NCBI GenBank assembly: GCA_032622095.1
Contig: CP136064.1
Coordinates: 178,780,011-178,844,010 of the forward strand
Origin: Siphonodentalium dalli
Taxonomy: Eukaryota; Mollusca; Scaphopoda; Gadilida; Siphonodentaliidae
DNA: 64,000 nt
Direction of reading: 5' to 3'
Part shown: positions 36,800 through 48,926 of the stretch, piece after piece
How positions within the stretch are numbered: the stretch's first letter is position 1
Layout: every line of letters starts with the position of its first letter
Notes under the pieces: generated by a model
What the model was told of the DNA's origin: nothing
Database searches by the model: none
Seen by the model: only the letters and a program-made list of their open reading frames with translations
Made by a program: the position numbers and the translations under genes

Positions 36800-36942
36800 T
36801 AAATGGCTTGTTGCCATTCATCGGAAAGCTCTCGAGGAGAGCTTTCCTATGAATGGCAACAAGCCATATTTCCGACTAAATCCTGAAAAGTTACCCATAA
36901 TTCTGCTGTGGTTAAAGGAGTCGATTAATTTGGGCATTACTG
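36800..36942. mobile_element. CAGTAATGC foldback MITE, partial copy B
   Basis: The centre CTCTCGAGGAGAG and the whole right arm to GGGCATTACTG+TA are present. The left arm is truncated. Confidence 0.75.
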
Positions 36943-37389
36943 TACCTCAAATTTGGCATAGAGAACTGTAGTAAATATTTTATGTCTGTCCACCTATCTG
37001 CATGACTTTTGTTTACTTTTAAAAATGGATAATCTGATTTGATGCCCCTAAATTACTTTTTCTTCGACTTTGGGGTAAATATATTTTATTTCAGTCCAGA
37101 AACCCACCCTCAAATCAGATTTTGATTTTTGAAATCTGTTAATTTTGTCAACCTTGAATATTTGACACCCCAGATATATACAAACATGATGTCACAAGAG
37201 TTTGAAAGGTCGTGCAATTTGTGATGCAAGATCGTTGTTAGCATTGACTGCATGGCAATCACAAATTATTTTTCAGGTATCTTGTGCTACATTTGCAGTT
37301 GGCATGTGGATACATACATCTACTAGTACTTTATACTACTTATCTAAGAATCAGTAATCTTGTTTTATTCATGAAAAACAGACATGTTA

Positions 37390-37500
37390 CAGTAATGCCC
37401 TTAATAATCCGACTCCTAAACCACAGCAGAATTATGGTTCATTTTTCAGGATTTAGTCAGAAATATGGTTTGTTGCCATTCATTGGAAAGCTCTCGATTA
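37390..37500. mobile_element. CAGTAATGC foldback MITE, left half copy C
   Basis: TA then CAGTAATGCCCTTAATAATC through GAAAGCTCTCGA is one arm only, ending at the fold centre. Confidence 0.75.
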
Positions 37501-37959
37501 TTTTGTTTGTATTTAGTTTCACATAACCTAATTCCACCTGTTTGGTGTTTATGTCACATATATATATACACCGATAGTATTGGAGCCTGATACTGAGAAA
37601 TAACCTGAGTAAAAGATTCTCATATCATCATCATAACTAATACCAGTATGTCAGCTTAATGTGCATCATTGATGGCCAGAGGCTAATCCACACCAGTGTC
37701 GACACCAGTGCTATCAAAACAATATGTGATACATGTACCAGACTTAATTATTGGGATATCAGCTATCACAATCTTAACTGAAACAATTATAGGTACTCAA
37801 TCTGAATTAACGTTCGCATATTGGTTTAAACAATATTTTATTTCTTTCCAAAAGTATATAATTATAAAACATGACACATGAATAAATAGAAGACTAGAAG
37901 GGAGGAATAGGATTTGACAATAACTTCAATAAGTATCCGATGCTTATATAGAGCCATCT

Positions 37960-38330
37960 CCTCAGAACGTTCGCATATTACTATTTCCTTGGTTTTGGGG
38001 TTAACAAATGTTTGAATAGAGTCGATGAACGCGCACCCATCAAAGCTCAGAGTGATCAGATATCGATGTTTTAAATCTATTTATTTTAATTTTATGTGGC
38101 CCAGCAAACAGTCTACGAGAATAATTTCTCTGACCAAGTTGCAGATAAAAGATGGATAACTCTAAAATCAAGTGGCTTTTTTGTTTCAGATATTTGACAA
38201 AGCGGCAAAATTTTGTTGAACTAAATGTGGTTGAATCAGTTGAATAGCAGGTTTTGGGCAATTTTGTACTATAGTTGACTGTGGTTAGAACTATTTTTGG
38301 GCAAATAATCGATTCTGATAACTGAATCGG
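37960..38330 (+). repeat. Dispersed repeat, inverted relative at 45.66-46.03 kb
   Basis: Shared pieces in opposite orientation include TATTTCCTTGGTTTTGG, CCCATCAAAGCTCAG and GATGGATAACTCTAAAAT. There is no coding frame. Confidence 0.65.
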
Positions 38331-39055
38331 TATTTCAAAAATGTTTGTTGTTGGAATCTGATGACCCGAGGATCATCGAATCTGATTGAGTACCTTCAAG
38401 TTTTGAAGATGTCAAGATGTAATATTTGTATACATTGTTTTGATATACATGTACATGTAAATCGTGGCTGCTCATTAATTTGTTATCGGCTTCAGATAAA
38501 AATATCAATGAAAAATACTCTTTATATGATGGAACAAATTGTGGATGTGTTCATTTTTTATCCAGTGGCCCCATTCAAAGATGTTTTTCTCACCTTTCTG
38601 CAAAATAATCTAGTCATACTTTGGTAAGATGTAATTAAACATATTCAAAAATTATTTGAAAATATTGTTTACAATCACAATACTTTGGATTCTAGAATTC
38701 CTGATTACAAATACAATACTCATACTTCTAAATTTGTAATCATTAGAAATACAGAATATGATTAACCCATCCTTGCTTTGATGGGTGTTGTTCATAATAT
38801 ATCTGATTCAGTTGATACATGTACCTGTATAAGCTGAAACATGAAAAGTACACATGCTAATTTGTTTATTGAAACAACCAGATACAATAATGTACATGTA
38901 ATGATGCAGCAATGGATTAATCATTAATGTAGTCTTACAACATGTGTACATACCAGTAGAATTTATACTGCTATACTCAATATAAGTGAAGATAAAAAAG
39001 ACATGGTGGCCTGTATGATAGATTCTGCCCAGATAATATACACCTCGACCCATTT

Positions 39056-39714
39056 TTAGCTCAACTTACTTTGTAAGTTTGAGCTATTGCCATGGTTTGG
39101 CATCCGTCGTCCGTGTGTGCGTGTGTCCGTCTACAGGTCGTACCTTTGGTGTGATCTTTATGAGATTTGTCAAGAATGTTAACATTGACATGTAGATGGG
39201 AACGAGTCATTATGGGGTCGTTCGGCCGAAAAACATGGGATACTGGTGGCCATCTTAGATTTCAAATTTCAATCCATTGGCGCGGGCTGCAGGTCGTACT
39301 GTTCGTCTGATCATCATGAAATATGTCATAGATGTTAATATTGACATGTAGATGGGAACGAGTGATTTTGGGGTCATTCGGCAAAAAAAACATGGCCGCC
39401 AGCAGCCATCTTGGATTTTACTCTTTGCATGACTAAATCCTTTGGCACTGGCTACAGGTCGTAGCTTTGGTCGGAACATCATGAAATTTGTCATGGATGT
39501 TAACAATGACATGTAGATGGGAACGAGTCATTTTGGGGTCGTTCGGCTGAAAAACATGGCTGCCAGCAGCCATCTTGGATTTTACTCTTTGCATGACTAA
39601 ATCCTTTGGCACAAGACATTTCAATTAGCACCTTTCCTATTCCTCCATTTACTGTCAACCATTAAATTATTCCCCTACCTAAGTTGAGCTACAGTGTCAT
39701 TGACACTTTCATTA
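39056..39714 (+). mobile_element. TTAGCTCAACTT family, copy d (full length)
   Basis: The head TTTTTAGCTCAACTTACTTT and the end AAGTTGAGCTACAGTGTCAT enclose three to four 165-bp units. Confidence 0.82.
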
Positions 39715-40054
39715 TGCACACAACCCACTTATATGCACAGTAGGACTGACTACATGTATACTACTAGCATCCACACAATAAATTATCAGACTATTGGACG
39801 TTGGGGTCTCAAGCATAACTACCCCTTCACATTAGAAGAAAAGTTGAACTATAAATTGTGCCATGAATTTATACTGTAGCGGCAGGTTCAACGTTCCAAT
39901 TGAACCATTTTTATACAATTTAAAATTCCATCATGACAATCAATGGTGGTTGTGCGGTTTGCAAACACATGAACCATAGGCAATAACTCCTTTGTTTCAC
40001 AAAGTTTTACATATGTACATGTAGCTGAGTTCTCAAGACAAAACCCAATGACCT

Positions 40055-40215
40055 ATGGGAGGTTGTTTTCACATTTATTCCCTAATCGTGCTTAAGCGCA
40101 ATTCATTTGCACTTAAGCACAATTCATTTGCACTTAAGTGCAAATCATTTGAGCTTAAGCACAAATCCAATATTTGCACTGAAGTGCAATTCATTTGCAC
40201 TTTAGTGCAAATAGA
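40055..40215. repeat. Cluster of GCACTTAAGTGC palindromes
   Basis: At least six imperfect units alternate ATTCATTTGCACTTAAGYRC and relatives, each itself near-palindromic around TTAAG. The left flank resembles the terminal repeat of the element at 50106-51330. Confidence 0.7.
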
Positions 40216-40488
40216 GGTTGACACTATCACTCCCAAAAGATTTGTATAAAGGTAAAGTTATCATTTTCATCAGGAATCAATTTTTCCTCCTTTTTTCCTT
40301 TGAACTCATTGTGACAGCAGCTAGATGTAAAATGTGAATTTCATTTCTAATTCTAAATAATTATGAATCCCGCTCAAATTGATAAAATTCTGACCACAAT
40401 GAGTTGATTGTCAGGAATTGCAAATGTTTTTATACGCCCTTTTGAATAAAGGTTGGCCCCATTAGACCCTTTCGATCCCCTCCAACTC

Positions 40489-40835
40489 CAGTCCTTCCCA
40501 GGAGACAGGAGTAATTGCTCTCGCACCCGTATGCACTCGTAATTTTCAATTCACGGGTGCTAAAATTTGCACCCGTCCATCTTCACATAATACTAATGGA
40601 GACTGTAATTGTTGGTTCAATATTGAACTATTTTAAGGTTTATTTAGATCCTTTACCATCTCAGTTCAACTATAGCATATTAAAGTGTAACTCGACATAG
40701 GTCTATTTCACAATGACTTTTTGTTTGAGCAAAAACCCAACTTACAATTACAGTATGGGTGCCATATTACACCCGTCTTCTGCATTACGGGAGCAAATAA
40801 ATGCTCTCGCTGTATTTTCCTTGTGGGAAGGACTG
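40489..40835. mobile_element. CAGTCCTTCCCA element, copy 2, intact (347 bp)
   Basis: Ends CAGTCCTTCCCA and TGGGAAGGACTG are flanked by the 6-bp duplication CAACTC (40483-40488, 40836-40841). Subterminal CTCTCGCACCCGTA and ACCCGTCTTCTG are inverted relatives. It has no coding frame. It is the reference for the interrupted copy at 13604-17365. Confidence 0.9.
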
Positions 40836-41446
40836 CAACTCTCCACCCAATCCAAATGGCCACTGGTTCAAAATAGGGCAACCATGTGATTTCCCAGTCC
40901 CTTGACCAATTTAGGTCAAATGATGGGTGTTGTAAGAGTGGCCATAAAGACTCCCTCCTTTCTAACGACTCCCAATATCCCACTCTCCACAATCTTATAC
41001 ATCAGGATGTGTTCTATCACCGGTATTGTGATGGTTCAGGAATGATTTGTTACAGTTACTTATGATTAAAAATAATTATATTCGGGACAAAATCACCTAT
41101 AATCATATATATCTTAAATACATTAACATTCCTGACAGATACATGTACAGAGGCTGCATAAGTGCCGTTTTACCAAAACATGAACTTTATATCACAATTA
41201 ACTCGGAAATAGCGAGTTAACGTGTAAATATCAACATGTAATCACTGAAAATTAAGTCAGGTAAATGTAATTCCTTCGTTTTCGGTGTCATAGAGTGTGA
41301 ACCACATTCTGAAGAAGAAACACTGAGTACCTGTCTTATTCTTATGTAAAATAGCTGATAAAATATACCGATATGGGTTGATAAATTGGAGCATTAGCCT
41401 CATAATCACTATGGAGGGTTATTAGGGTCACAATCCTAACTACAGA

Positions 41447-41745
41447 TTTTAATTCCAACTTTAATAACATTTTAATTCTTATATTTTAATTCTAACTTAA
41501 TATTTTAATTCTAACTTAACATTTTAATTCTTATATTTTAATTCTAACTTAACATTTTAATTCTTATATTTTAATTCTAACTTAACATTTTAATTCTAAC
41601 TTAACATTTTAATTCTTATATTTTAATTCTAACTTAACATTTTAATTCTAACTTAACATTTTAATTCTAACTTAACATTTTAATCCTTATATTTCAAGTC
41701 TAACTTAACATTTGAACTCTAACTTAATCTTTTAATTCTTACTTA
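41447..41745 (+). repeat. TTTTAATTCTAACTTAACA satellite
   Basis: About fifteen units alternate TTTTAATTCTAACTTAACA with the shorter TTTTAATTCTTATA. The edges are degenerate. Confidence 0.9.
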
Positions 41746-41749
41746 TTAT

Positions 41750-42280
41750 CTGCCGGTCATACGCGGGGGAGGTTCTCAATTGTCGATCGAATAATGCAAC
41801 TTCTGCTGTCCAGTCAGTAGCGGGGTTAATATGTGTGGCTTGGGCGAATATCGGCCTTTCGTTAGACACCAAAAGGAGCCCTCAACGTGCTGTATTCCTC
41901 GAGATATCGACCGTTTCACGCAATTTGAAATTCTGTTCCGCAGATTGTCGTTCTATTCCATATTCCATCCCATCCCGCAGATTGGCATATCCCGCCGCCC
42001 GATCGCAGCGACACCTTTCGTTACAATTATTATAGAAGTGCAGGCGCGTTATTAGGGCCTTTGATGACCCAAAAAAAGTCTTCCAAGGATATGAAAAGAG
42101 AGGTACATGCATATGTATGAGATATATTTGAAAATCTTGAAATGGGAACTCTAGGAATTATTGAAGTCATTTGTCTGAAATGACAAAGAAAAGGGATAAT
42201 AGATTTATGAAGATGCTATTTCCATGATGTGTATAATTTAATTATGTTTGAATTAATACATATACATGTATAACAGCTAG
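41750..42280. other. GC-rich unique island, no gene recognised
   Basis: 41760-42050 is more GC-rich and CpG-rich than its surroundings and is open on both strands for about 70 codons. No family was recognised, so it could be a promoter, an exon or an old insertion. Confidence 0.3.
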
Positions 42281-42283
42281 AAC

Positions 42284-42316
42284 TCATTCTTCTGGTGTTA
42301 CAGCTGGTGCAGTAAC
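42284..42316 (-). CDS. Possible terminal exon of an unidentified gene
   Basis: A good acceptor (TTCTATTCCAG) precedes VTAPAVTPEE and a stop in phase 0. A possible upstream partner at about 43340-43398 follows acceptor TTCATTTCAG and reads VHQGILPKAQMGGAVSKSSA in one frame, but its donor (AAG|GTGCCA) is weak. I cannot name the protein. Confidence 0.25.
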   Translation of the reverse strand, partial: VTAPAVTPEE

Positions 42317-43526
42317 CTGGAATAGAACAAACAATTTTCATGGGTGTGAAGCATATATGTAGAGGATCTACAACGAGTTCCCAGTTTATAGCGGAATTTA
42401 CAAAATGAGTCCAATAAATTAGGAAAGGCTCGTCCCAGACCTAATTTACTGGATGAGTTTTGTGAACTCTGTTATAAACTGGGATGAGTTGTAGATTCTA
42501 TTTATTACATGATCCAAAACCTCGACAAAACATACATAAATCAACAAATGGGATGCGAAACTAACATCGGCTTCTATATAAGACCTGCGATGGAGTTTCA
42601 TGTAACTATGAGTTGTTTGCCGCGTAAAGAAATAGTCCCAGACAAATAAAGACTCTTTGGCGTAAATAATGGCGTATATTTAATGATATAACTTTTCAAA
42701 CTCTTCATTCATTATAGTTTATTGGAAAAAATATTGCAAACCATATTATTCTGAGACATAGCGTACGGAATGTATAAAGACGACAAACCGGAAGTCAAAG
42801 GTCACCTGGCACTATTTCCTGTTATTAAACAAACGTTTAATATCACAATTTATAGAATGGGTTTATTGAATGGAATAAGGGTAGGATCATGTAATAAATC
42901 TTGATAATATATCTTGATATAATTTAAACCTCTATTTTAGTATTTACTGTCTCATTTTCCTTGATTCTGATTGGACAAGTCCTAACAACGCCTTAGTTAG
43001 TTGTTGCTTGTATTTCTCGATAAAGATGTAAGTGGCCCATGACTGGTGTAGTAAATCTAGAAGGGTTAAAAATTAACATTTGGTGAGTCGATTATCCCTA
43101 AGGCAAATTTACCTATTGTGTATCCTTGGTTAATGATCCTTTCTCAGTCAAAATCTCAGTGAATGGAAAGAGTTTGCTGCCAAGTAAAAACTTGTATCTT
43201 TCACCATCTCTAATGTCAGGGTACACAAAACCTCCATTTAAACTGATACAAGTGTTGATGAGAACATGGAACATGATTTCAAGTGACCTCACCTTTTTGT
43301 TATGGCACCTTGCATTGGTGATCTTCAGGGACAACTTTTAATGCCGAGCTTTTGGAGACAGCTCCTCCCATCTGCGCTTTCGGCAAAATGCCTTGGTGTA
43401 CTCTGAAATGAAGAAAGCCTAGTCACATGTCAAACAGTGCAGGTGAAATAAACAATGAGGACAAATGAATGGATATTGACTTTGTTCAAGAATATACTAA
43501 TAGTATAGTATAATGATAGTATTAAA

Positions 43527-44400
43527 CAAGAGATGGACTGTCGTCCGGTGCATACCCCCTCGTGGCATACCGCCTCGTGGCATACCACCTCGTGTGGGCA
43601 TATCTATAACTTATGAGGGCTATACTCAGACAGATGGACCCAAACACCAGCATTTTCATATAAACAAAGATGAGTAACTATAGAACAATAAAAACAAAAC
43701 AAACATTTGAATGTGCCATTAAATGTCCTCATAGTGGTGAACATCCATACAAAATTTCATTGAGATCCGAGCATTACTGTTCAAGTTATGAGCTGAACAG
43801 ACATTGGATGGACCAAACAACCAACATTTCCAGATAAACAAAGATGAATAACTCAGAACAGAACAGAACAATGGAGCCCTCTATTGAATGTCCTCATAGT
43901 AGTGAACATCCATACCAAATTTCATTGAGATCCCAGCACAACTGTTGAAGTTTCGACATGAAGAGACACCAGACGGACCAAAAAGCCAACATTTCCAGAT
44001 AAACGAAGATGTATAACTCTAGAATGGAAAATCCGAACAAAACAGTGGAACCCTCTTTTTAATGTCCTCCTAGTAGTGAACATCCAGACCAAATTTCATT
44101 GAGATCCCAGCACAACTGTTGAAGTTACGATATGAACAGACACCAGACAGACCAAAAATCCAACATTTCAAGATAAACAAAGATGAATAACTCTAGAATG
44201 GAAAATCCGAACAAAACGATGTAACCATCTATTGAATGCCCTCATAGTATTGAACAGCCATACAAAATTTCATTGAGATCCGAGCACTACAGTTCAAGTT
44301 ATGACATGAACAGACATCGGACAGACGGATGGATGCACGGACGGATGGACAGACAGGTGCAAAAACTTATACCCCCCTTTTAAAAAAAAAGGGGGTATAA
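43527..44400. mobile_element. CAAGAG...GGGGGTATAA element, copy 2
   Basis: It starts CAAGAGATGGACTG and ends with the hairpin CCCCCCTTTT...AAAAGGGGGTATAA. About four units of roughly 180 bp carry AACATTTCCAGATAAACAAAG and ACCAAATTTCATTGAGATC. The flanks join as A|T with no duplication, as for the copy at 16169. Confidence 0.75.
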
Positions 44401-45257
44401 TTATGAGTGTGATATTAAACACAAAACACTGCATGTGTGAGTCAAGCGTTTATTTATATACAGCACGTAAATAGTGAGCAATATGCAAAACATTCAACAT
44501 TTTTTTAGCAGATTGATTCACAGTGACCCATTCAACACCAAAATGTTTAAAGGCAATGATTAGCAAATGCTATACCGGTACATGTATGTTCTAAACAACT
44601 TGGGGACATTTCTAAGTGGGTCTCCACAATGTTTTTTTTTTTTGCTTATCACATATTTTTTACGTACTGTTTGTTTACATAACATGTTGTTTGTTTACAT
44701 AACACAGAGTACTAGTACGACAATAACATGCAATCATCCCAATATTTATGATTGGTATAAGAAAAATATTTGTTTATACTATTACATTCTTTCTAATTAT
44801 GCAGGGTTTCCGCTATACCGGCAAGTTTTCCCCTCCTGCCATACCCCAGGACATACTGCATGTCTATAAAGGTATAAAGATGTTTAAAACTTCTGAATTT
44901 TGTTGGAATAGTACTAAGGAATTTTAAAAGGTGAATTTATTTGATATCTTGTGAGTGTACACACTCTAAACGCGTTGTTAAATTGAAACATGAAGTGATC
45001 GGAGCTGACATCACTAGAAGCTATGCCTTTGAGGCTGGTTAGTTACAATGCGGTTAGTACCCGGTTATGTTATGCAAAAGAACAGTATTTTAATCATACC
45101 TGTCATGTTTTATACTGCAAAATATATCATTCACTTTGTAATAGAGCGAGAGAAAAATGTGGGAGTAGCCGCACCGGACATCAAGGCATCTTACCACTGC
45201 CCACAATGAATACTCGTCGGCCAGATATGTAATCAGCCTTAACATATTCCGATTACG

Positions 45258-45470
45258 TTATGCATCCAAAATATCTGCTGGGTCTTCAACAGTGAGTCTT
45301 TTAACATTAACGAGCATGTTTAACTCAGGATCCGAATTACTGGTGTTCTGTACATGTACTTCGTAAATTAATTTATATCTAATAAATTTACTAGTTTTAA
45401 AGTTACAGGTACGTGTATAAGGTTTGATAGCTTGGCACTTGGACAGAAATGGAACAAAACAATCTGCCAT
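45258..45470 (-). CDS. Small hypothetical protein, 70 codons
   Basis: The frame runs from MADCFVPFLSKCQAIKPYTR to LTVEDPADILDA and a TAA. An inverted CCAAT motif sits about 25 bp upstream of the ATG, and the ATG context is AGAAATGG. The protein has no signal peptide or membrane segment and I recognise no family. It could be a complete small gene, a first exon whose true donor lies inside the frame, or chance. Confidence 0.3.
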   Translation of the reverse strand: MADCFVPFLSKCQAIKPYTRTCNFKTSKFIRYKLIYEVHVQNTSNSDPELNMLVNVKRLTVEDPADILDA

Positions 45471-45659
45471 TTCTACTCTCACACGATTCTATTGGCCGAT
45501 ATAACGAAAGTAATTCAACCAGTGCTGAAAGTAAAACAGGTTACTTCTACCTGGATTTTTCCCCTTGATGGCTACAGGCCCCATTCCCCTACCCCCTAGC
45601 GGAAACCCTGAATTATGGCAGTTTTAAAAGTACTAAATCCGATTCGATGGTCCCCATAA

Positions 45660-46030
45660 CAAGATTTTTTTAAATGCCTTTTCAGTTGTCAGAATCGATT
45701 AATTGTTCAAATATATCAATACTAACCATAGTCAACTATAGCATAAAATCGACAAAAACCTGTAATTTATCAAGTTTTTGTTCAATGAATATTGCCAGTT
45801 TGTCAAATATCTGACAAAAAAAAAACTTAATTTTAGAGTTATCCATCTTTTTCTGCAATTTGGTCAGAGAAAGTATTCTCGTCTGCTGTTTACTGGGCCA
45901 CTTAAAATTAAAATAATAGACTTATAAAAATTTATATCAGATCACGCTGAGCTTTGATGGGTGGGTTCCTCGACCCGGATCAAATATTTTTTACCTCCGC
46001 AGCAGTCCGAAGTCAAGGAAATAGTAATCT
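45660..46030 (-). repeat. Dispersed repeat, inverted relative of 37.96-38.33 kb
   Basis: It carries ATAGTCAACTATAG, GAGTTATCCATCTTT and GAGCTTTGATGGGTG in reverse order to the other copy. Confidence 0.65.
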
Positions 46031-47240
46031 GCGAGGGTTAATTCAGATTGAGTACCTTTAACAGATGTGACTGTTTTATGCATCGATAATGACATTGATT
46101 GCTTATTAATTACAACAATCTGCATAAATACGTTTTATGGAGAAAATATATTTAAAACACTAAAATAGTAAATCTACCCAGGTGATACTTAAAGTGATAT
46201 GAAACACTCCGTTTGTGTGATCAAATAGAAATGGAGAATAATCTTGCTCATGGTAGTTATTTTTACGAATATTAATAAAAATTTATAGCACACATCGTCA
46301 TTCTTATATATTAATTAAATGCAATGACTCTTGGTGGCGAAATCATTTGCGTTAGTTTATCGCCGATTGTTGCGTCCCGAATCGAGATGTAAATATTTAC
46401 AATTAATCGTAGTTCAGACGATGCTTTCTATGGAGTGGTATGGCCGATTTCTTTGAGTTTTTCGGCGATGTTAGTATAATACTACATTCCCACAGTTGGC
46501 ATAGCGCCTGGGTACTAACTTGTCAGTTCTACACACTTGAACAAGTCCATAATATGTCTTTAATATGTCTGGACATCATCTGCTCTTTAAACGGAAAATT
46601 TGGGTGTTAAAATATTTATACCATAGTAAAACTACATCGTAGTTAGGAAAATAGTTCTTATGTAACATTCATTTAAAATTGAAGTTGTCATAATTTCAAT
46701 TAGTTATGAGGAAAATTGCTTGCATTTCATTCAAATGTAGCTTGCTAGTGTTATATGATCTTGGACAAATATGAATGGGAATATCAAGTGACTGATGGCT
46801 TAGAAACAGGTTGACATGACGAAATGTTCACATCACTATGCGTGAAGCAAATTCCTTATTGCGCTGTGTGTGTGTCTGTGGTGAGAATATACATCCCAAG
46901 CCCTGAATGCAGATTTTTTCTGATATCATGCAATTTTTTTTCAAAATCATTTCTAAGACAAATTACAGCTTCAAAATGAATTGAAACAATCAGATTCATA
47001 TAGTGGTGCATGCTATAGCCTCATACAAGTGAGGGGGCTCAATAATTATTTTTTTTGTCCACAATTTCTCCCTTTAACAGTTGAAACCATGGGGTGGGTC
47101 TGGTTTTGGTCGAGGAAATAAATTGCAGTGAAAAAAAATCCATTCTCATCTTTTCTCATAGTTGATCATGGCTTTTTAAACTTATTATACATAGAGGATA
47201 CCTGTGTGTTTTGAGTGAATACCGGAAGTATCTAATGAGT

Positions 47241-47298
47241 GGTCACAGTGAGATACTGGAATCATCACATGTGATGATTCCAGTATCTCACTGTGACC
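47241..47298. repeat. Perfect 58-bp palindrome
   Basis: GGTCACAGTGAGATACTGGA leads to the centre ATCACATGTGAT and is mirrored exactly. Weaker inverted similarity (AGTGAATACCGG / CCGGTATTCACT) extends to about 47209-47333. Confidence 0.95.
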
Positions 47299-47663
47299 AT
47301 GTATGAGGTAAATCCGGTATTCACTCATGACACAAAGGTTTTCTTTTTATTATATTATATACAGAAAGACCATGTGGTTCAATAAAATACTGTCGATAAC
47401 TCAGAATACACATGCTTCAAATGAGTGTAATCTATCTTCTGTTGACCCAATATTCTTTGCCGATTGAGCTAAATACATATGATGTCATTTACGTTACCAT
47501 TGACTTATTGGCCACCTTTCTACTTATTGGCCAACTTTTTCACTTATTGGCTTTTGTTACTTATGATACAGGTAGCATTCTACTTATTGCAGCCGATAAC
47601 CTATAGCTAATAAATGATGGTGTGTATGTAAATGTACCTTCTGCCGCAGTCCATCTGTTATTG

Positions 47664-47894
47664 TCAAGACTTGGTTTTTTCATTGTTTTTTTTTCTTAGC
47701 CCAAGACCTGAGCTAATACTCAGCTCTTCCTGGCTGAACAGCATGTCAATGTGTTGGTTGAATAAGTATCCTGCTGGATCAGGTTTGCTACTCGCAGCAG
47801 CTTGTGCCTTGGACAGGGTTGTTATATTCACCAAAAGATCCGCAAATCTCTCTGGATGGTTGGCGTCAACCAACAATTGTCCCAAGACAATATT
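47664..47894 (-). CDS. Coiled-coil gene, terminal coding exon
   Basis: Acceptor CTCTTTTAG begins NIVLGQLLVDANHPERFADL in phase 0 and the exon runs 76 codons to a stop after NEKTKS. It contains FNQHIDMLFSQEELSISSGL. Leucine-rich helices and a basic tail suggest a folded C-terminal domain. Confidence 0.65.
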   Translation of the reverse strand, partial: NIVLGQLLVDANHPERFADLLVNITTLSKAQAAASSKPDPAGYLFNQHIDMLFSQEELSISSGLGLRKKNNEKTKS

Positions 47895-48429
47895 CTAAAA
47901 GAGAATAGAAACATATAATGCTGTATTAGGTTGATCAATTTTTATAAGCCCGTTTTGAAAAAAAAAACATATTGAAAATGTATGTTATTAGTATGTCTGT
48001 CTGTTTGTTTGTCTTTTTTTGTTTCTGGATGATAACTTTAGTAAGTTAGCTGAACTGAGTCTGAACTTACAAACAAATATTTAATGCAGTACAGACATAT
48101 ATTATGAGAACAAAAAGATTTCCATGATCTGCATTGGTAACAAATTGCTTTGGATTCCGGCCGCGCTATGCGGCAGCACGATGTTCCCCTTTATATATGT
48201 AGTACTAAATGTCTTCCGATAACGATTATTTTGTAAGTTACTTACTTGTCACTATCCTGTATATACGTGAACTGATTCTACATGAAGAATACAGCAATAT
48301 TCGCAGTGAACCCCATTGAAATAGGAATTGGCCATTGCGATTGACCCCCTCCCATGAAGCCTGACGCATGCATATTACTACGAGCATAATTTTCATCACG
48401 CAGCAAATAAATTATTGAAAACTCTGTCC

Positions 48430-48443
48430 CCTCTACTTTCTCA

Positions 48444-48474
<31 letters not shown>

Positions 48475-48478
48475 GCCT
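48430..48478. repeat. CT microsatellite
   Basis: (CT)n with few interruptions on the plus strand. Confidence 0.9.
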
Positions 48479-48559
48479 CCTGCTATCCCTAACACTATCT
48501 TCCGCTGTGTCCATCCCAACTTAGTTACTTCTCCTTTAAAAAATATTATTTCTATTATT

Positions 48560-48745
48560 TCCCGTCTGATCGATACCCCTCCCTCACTTATTGGGGAAGG
48601 GGCATGTCGCAAAAGAGGAGAAGACTTCATATAAGCCCTCGGGCTTGTTGTCTGATCCTCATTTCCATACATTATCTCTTATATGTTGTATATTTATGTC
48701 ATTTGTGTATTATGTGTATTATGTTTGGATTTGGGAATAAAAATA
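48560..48745 (+). mobile_element. LINE 3' tail fragment
   Basis: AAGCCCTCGGGCTTGTTGTC followed by TGATCCTCATTTCCAT and an AT-rich tail ending AATAAAAATATG matches the motif at 58121-58170 (reversed). Confidence 0.45.
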
Positions 48746-48926
48746 TGTTTACACTAACTTACAGCCCTGGGAATTAGCCTAGGTCTTAAGCAGAGACAAC
48801 ATCAGTTTGCCTAGGCAATATTTAGGCAATGATATTGCCTAGGTAAAATACGTTCATTACAGGGGGGGGGGCCGGAAAAAAACTGCAGACACAGGGTGGA
48901 AAAAACTGTTTTCTTCGGTATGGGTA

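Noticed and set aside
47412-47606. Hydrophobic 64-codon plus-strand frame
   Set aside because: It derives from repeated TTATTGGC-type AT-rich sequence with no other support.
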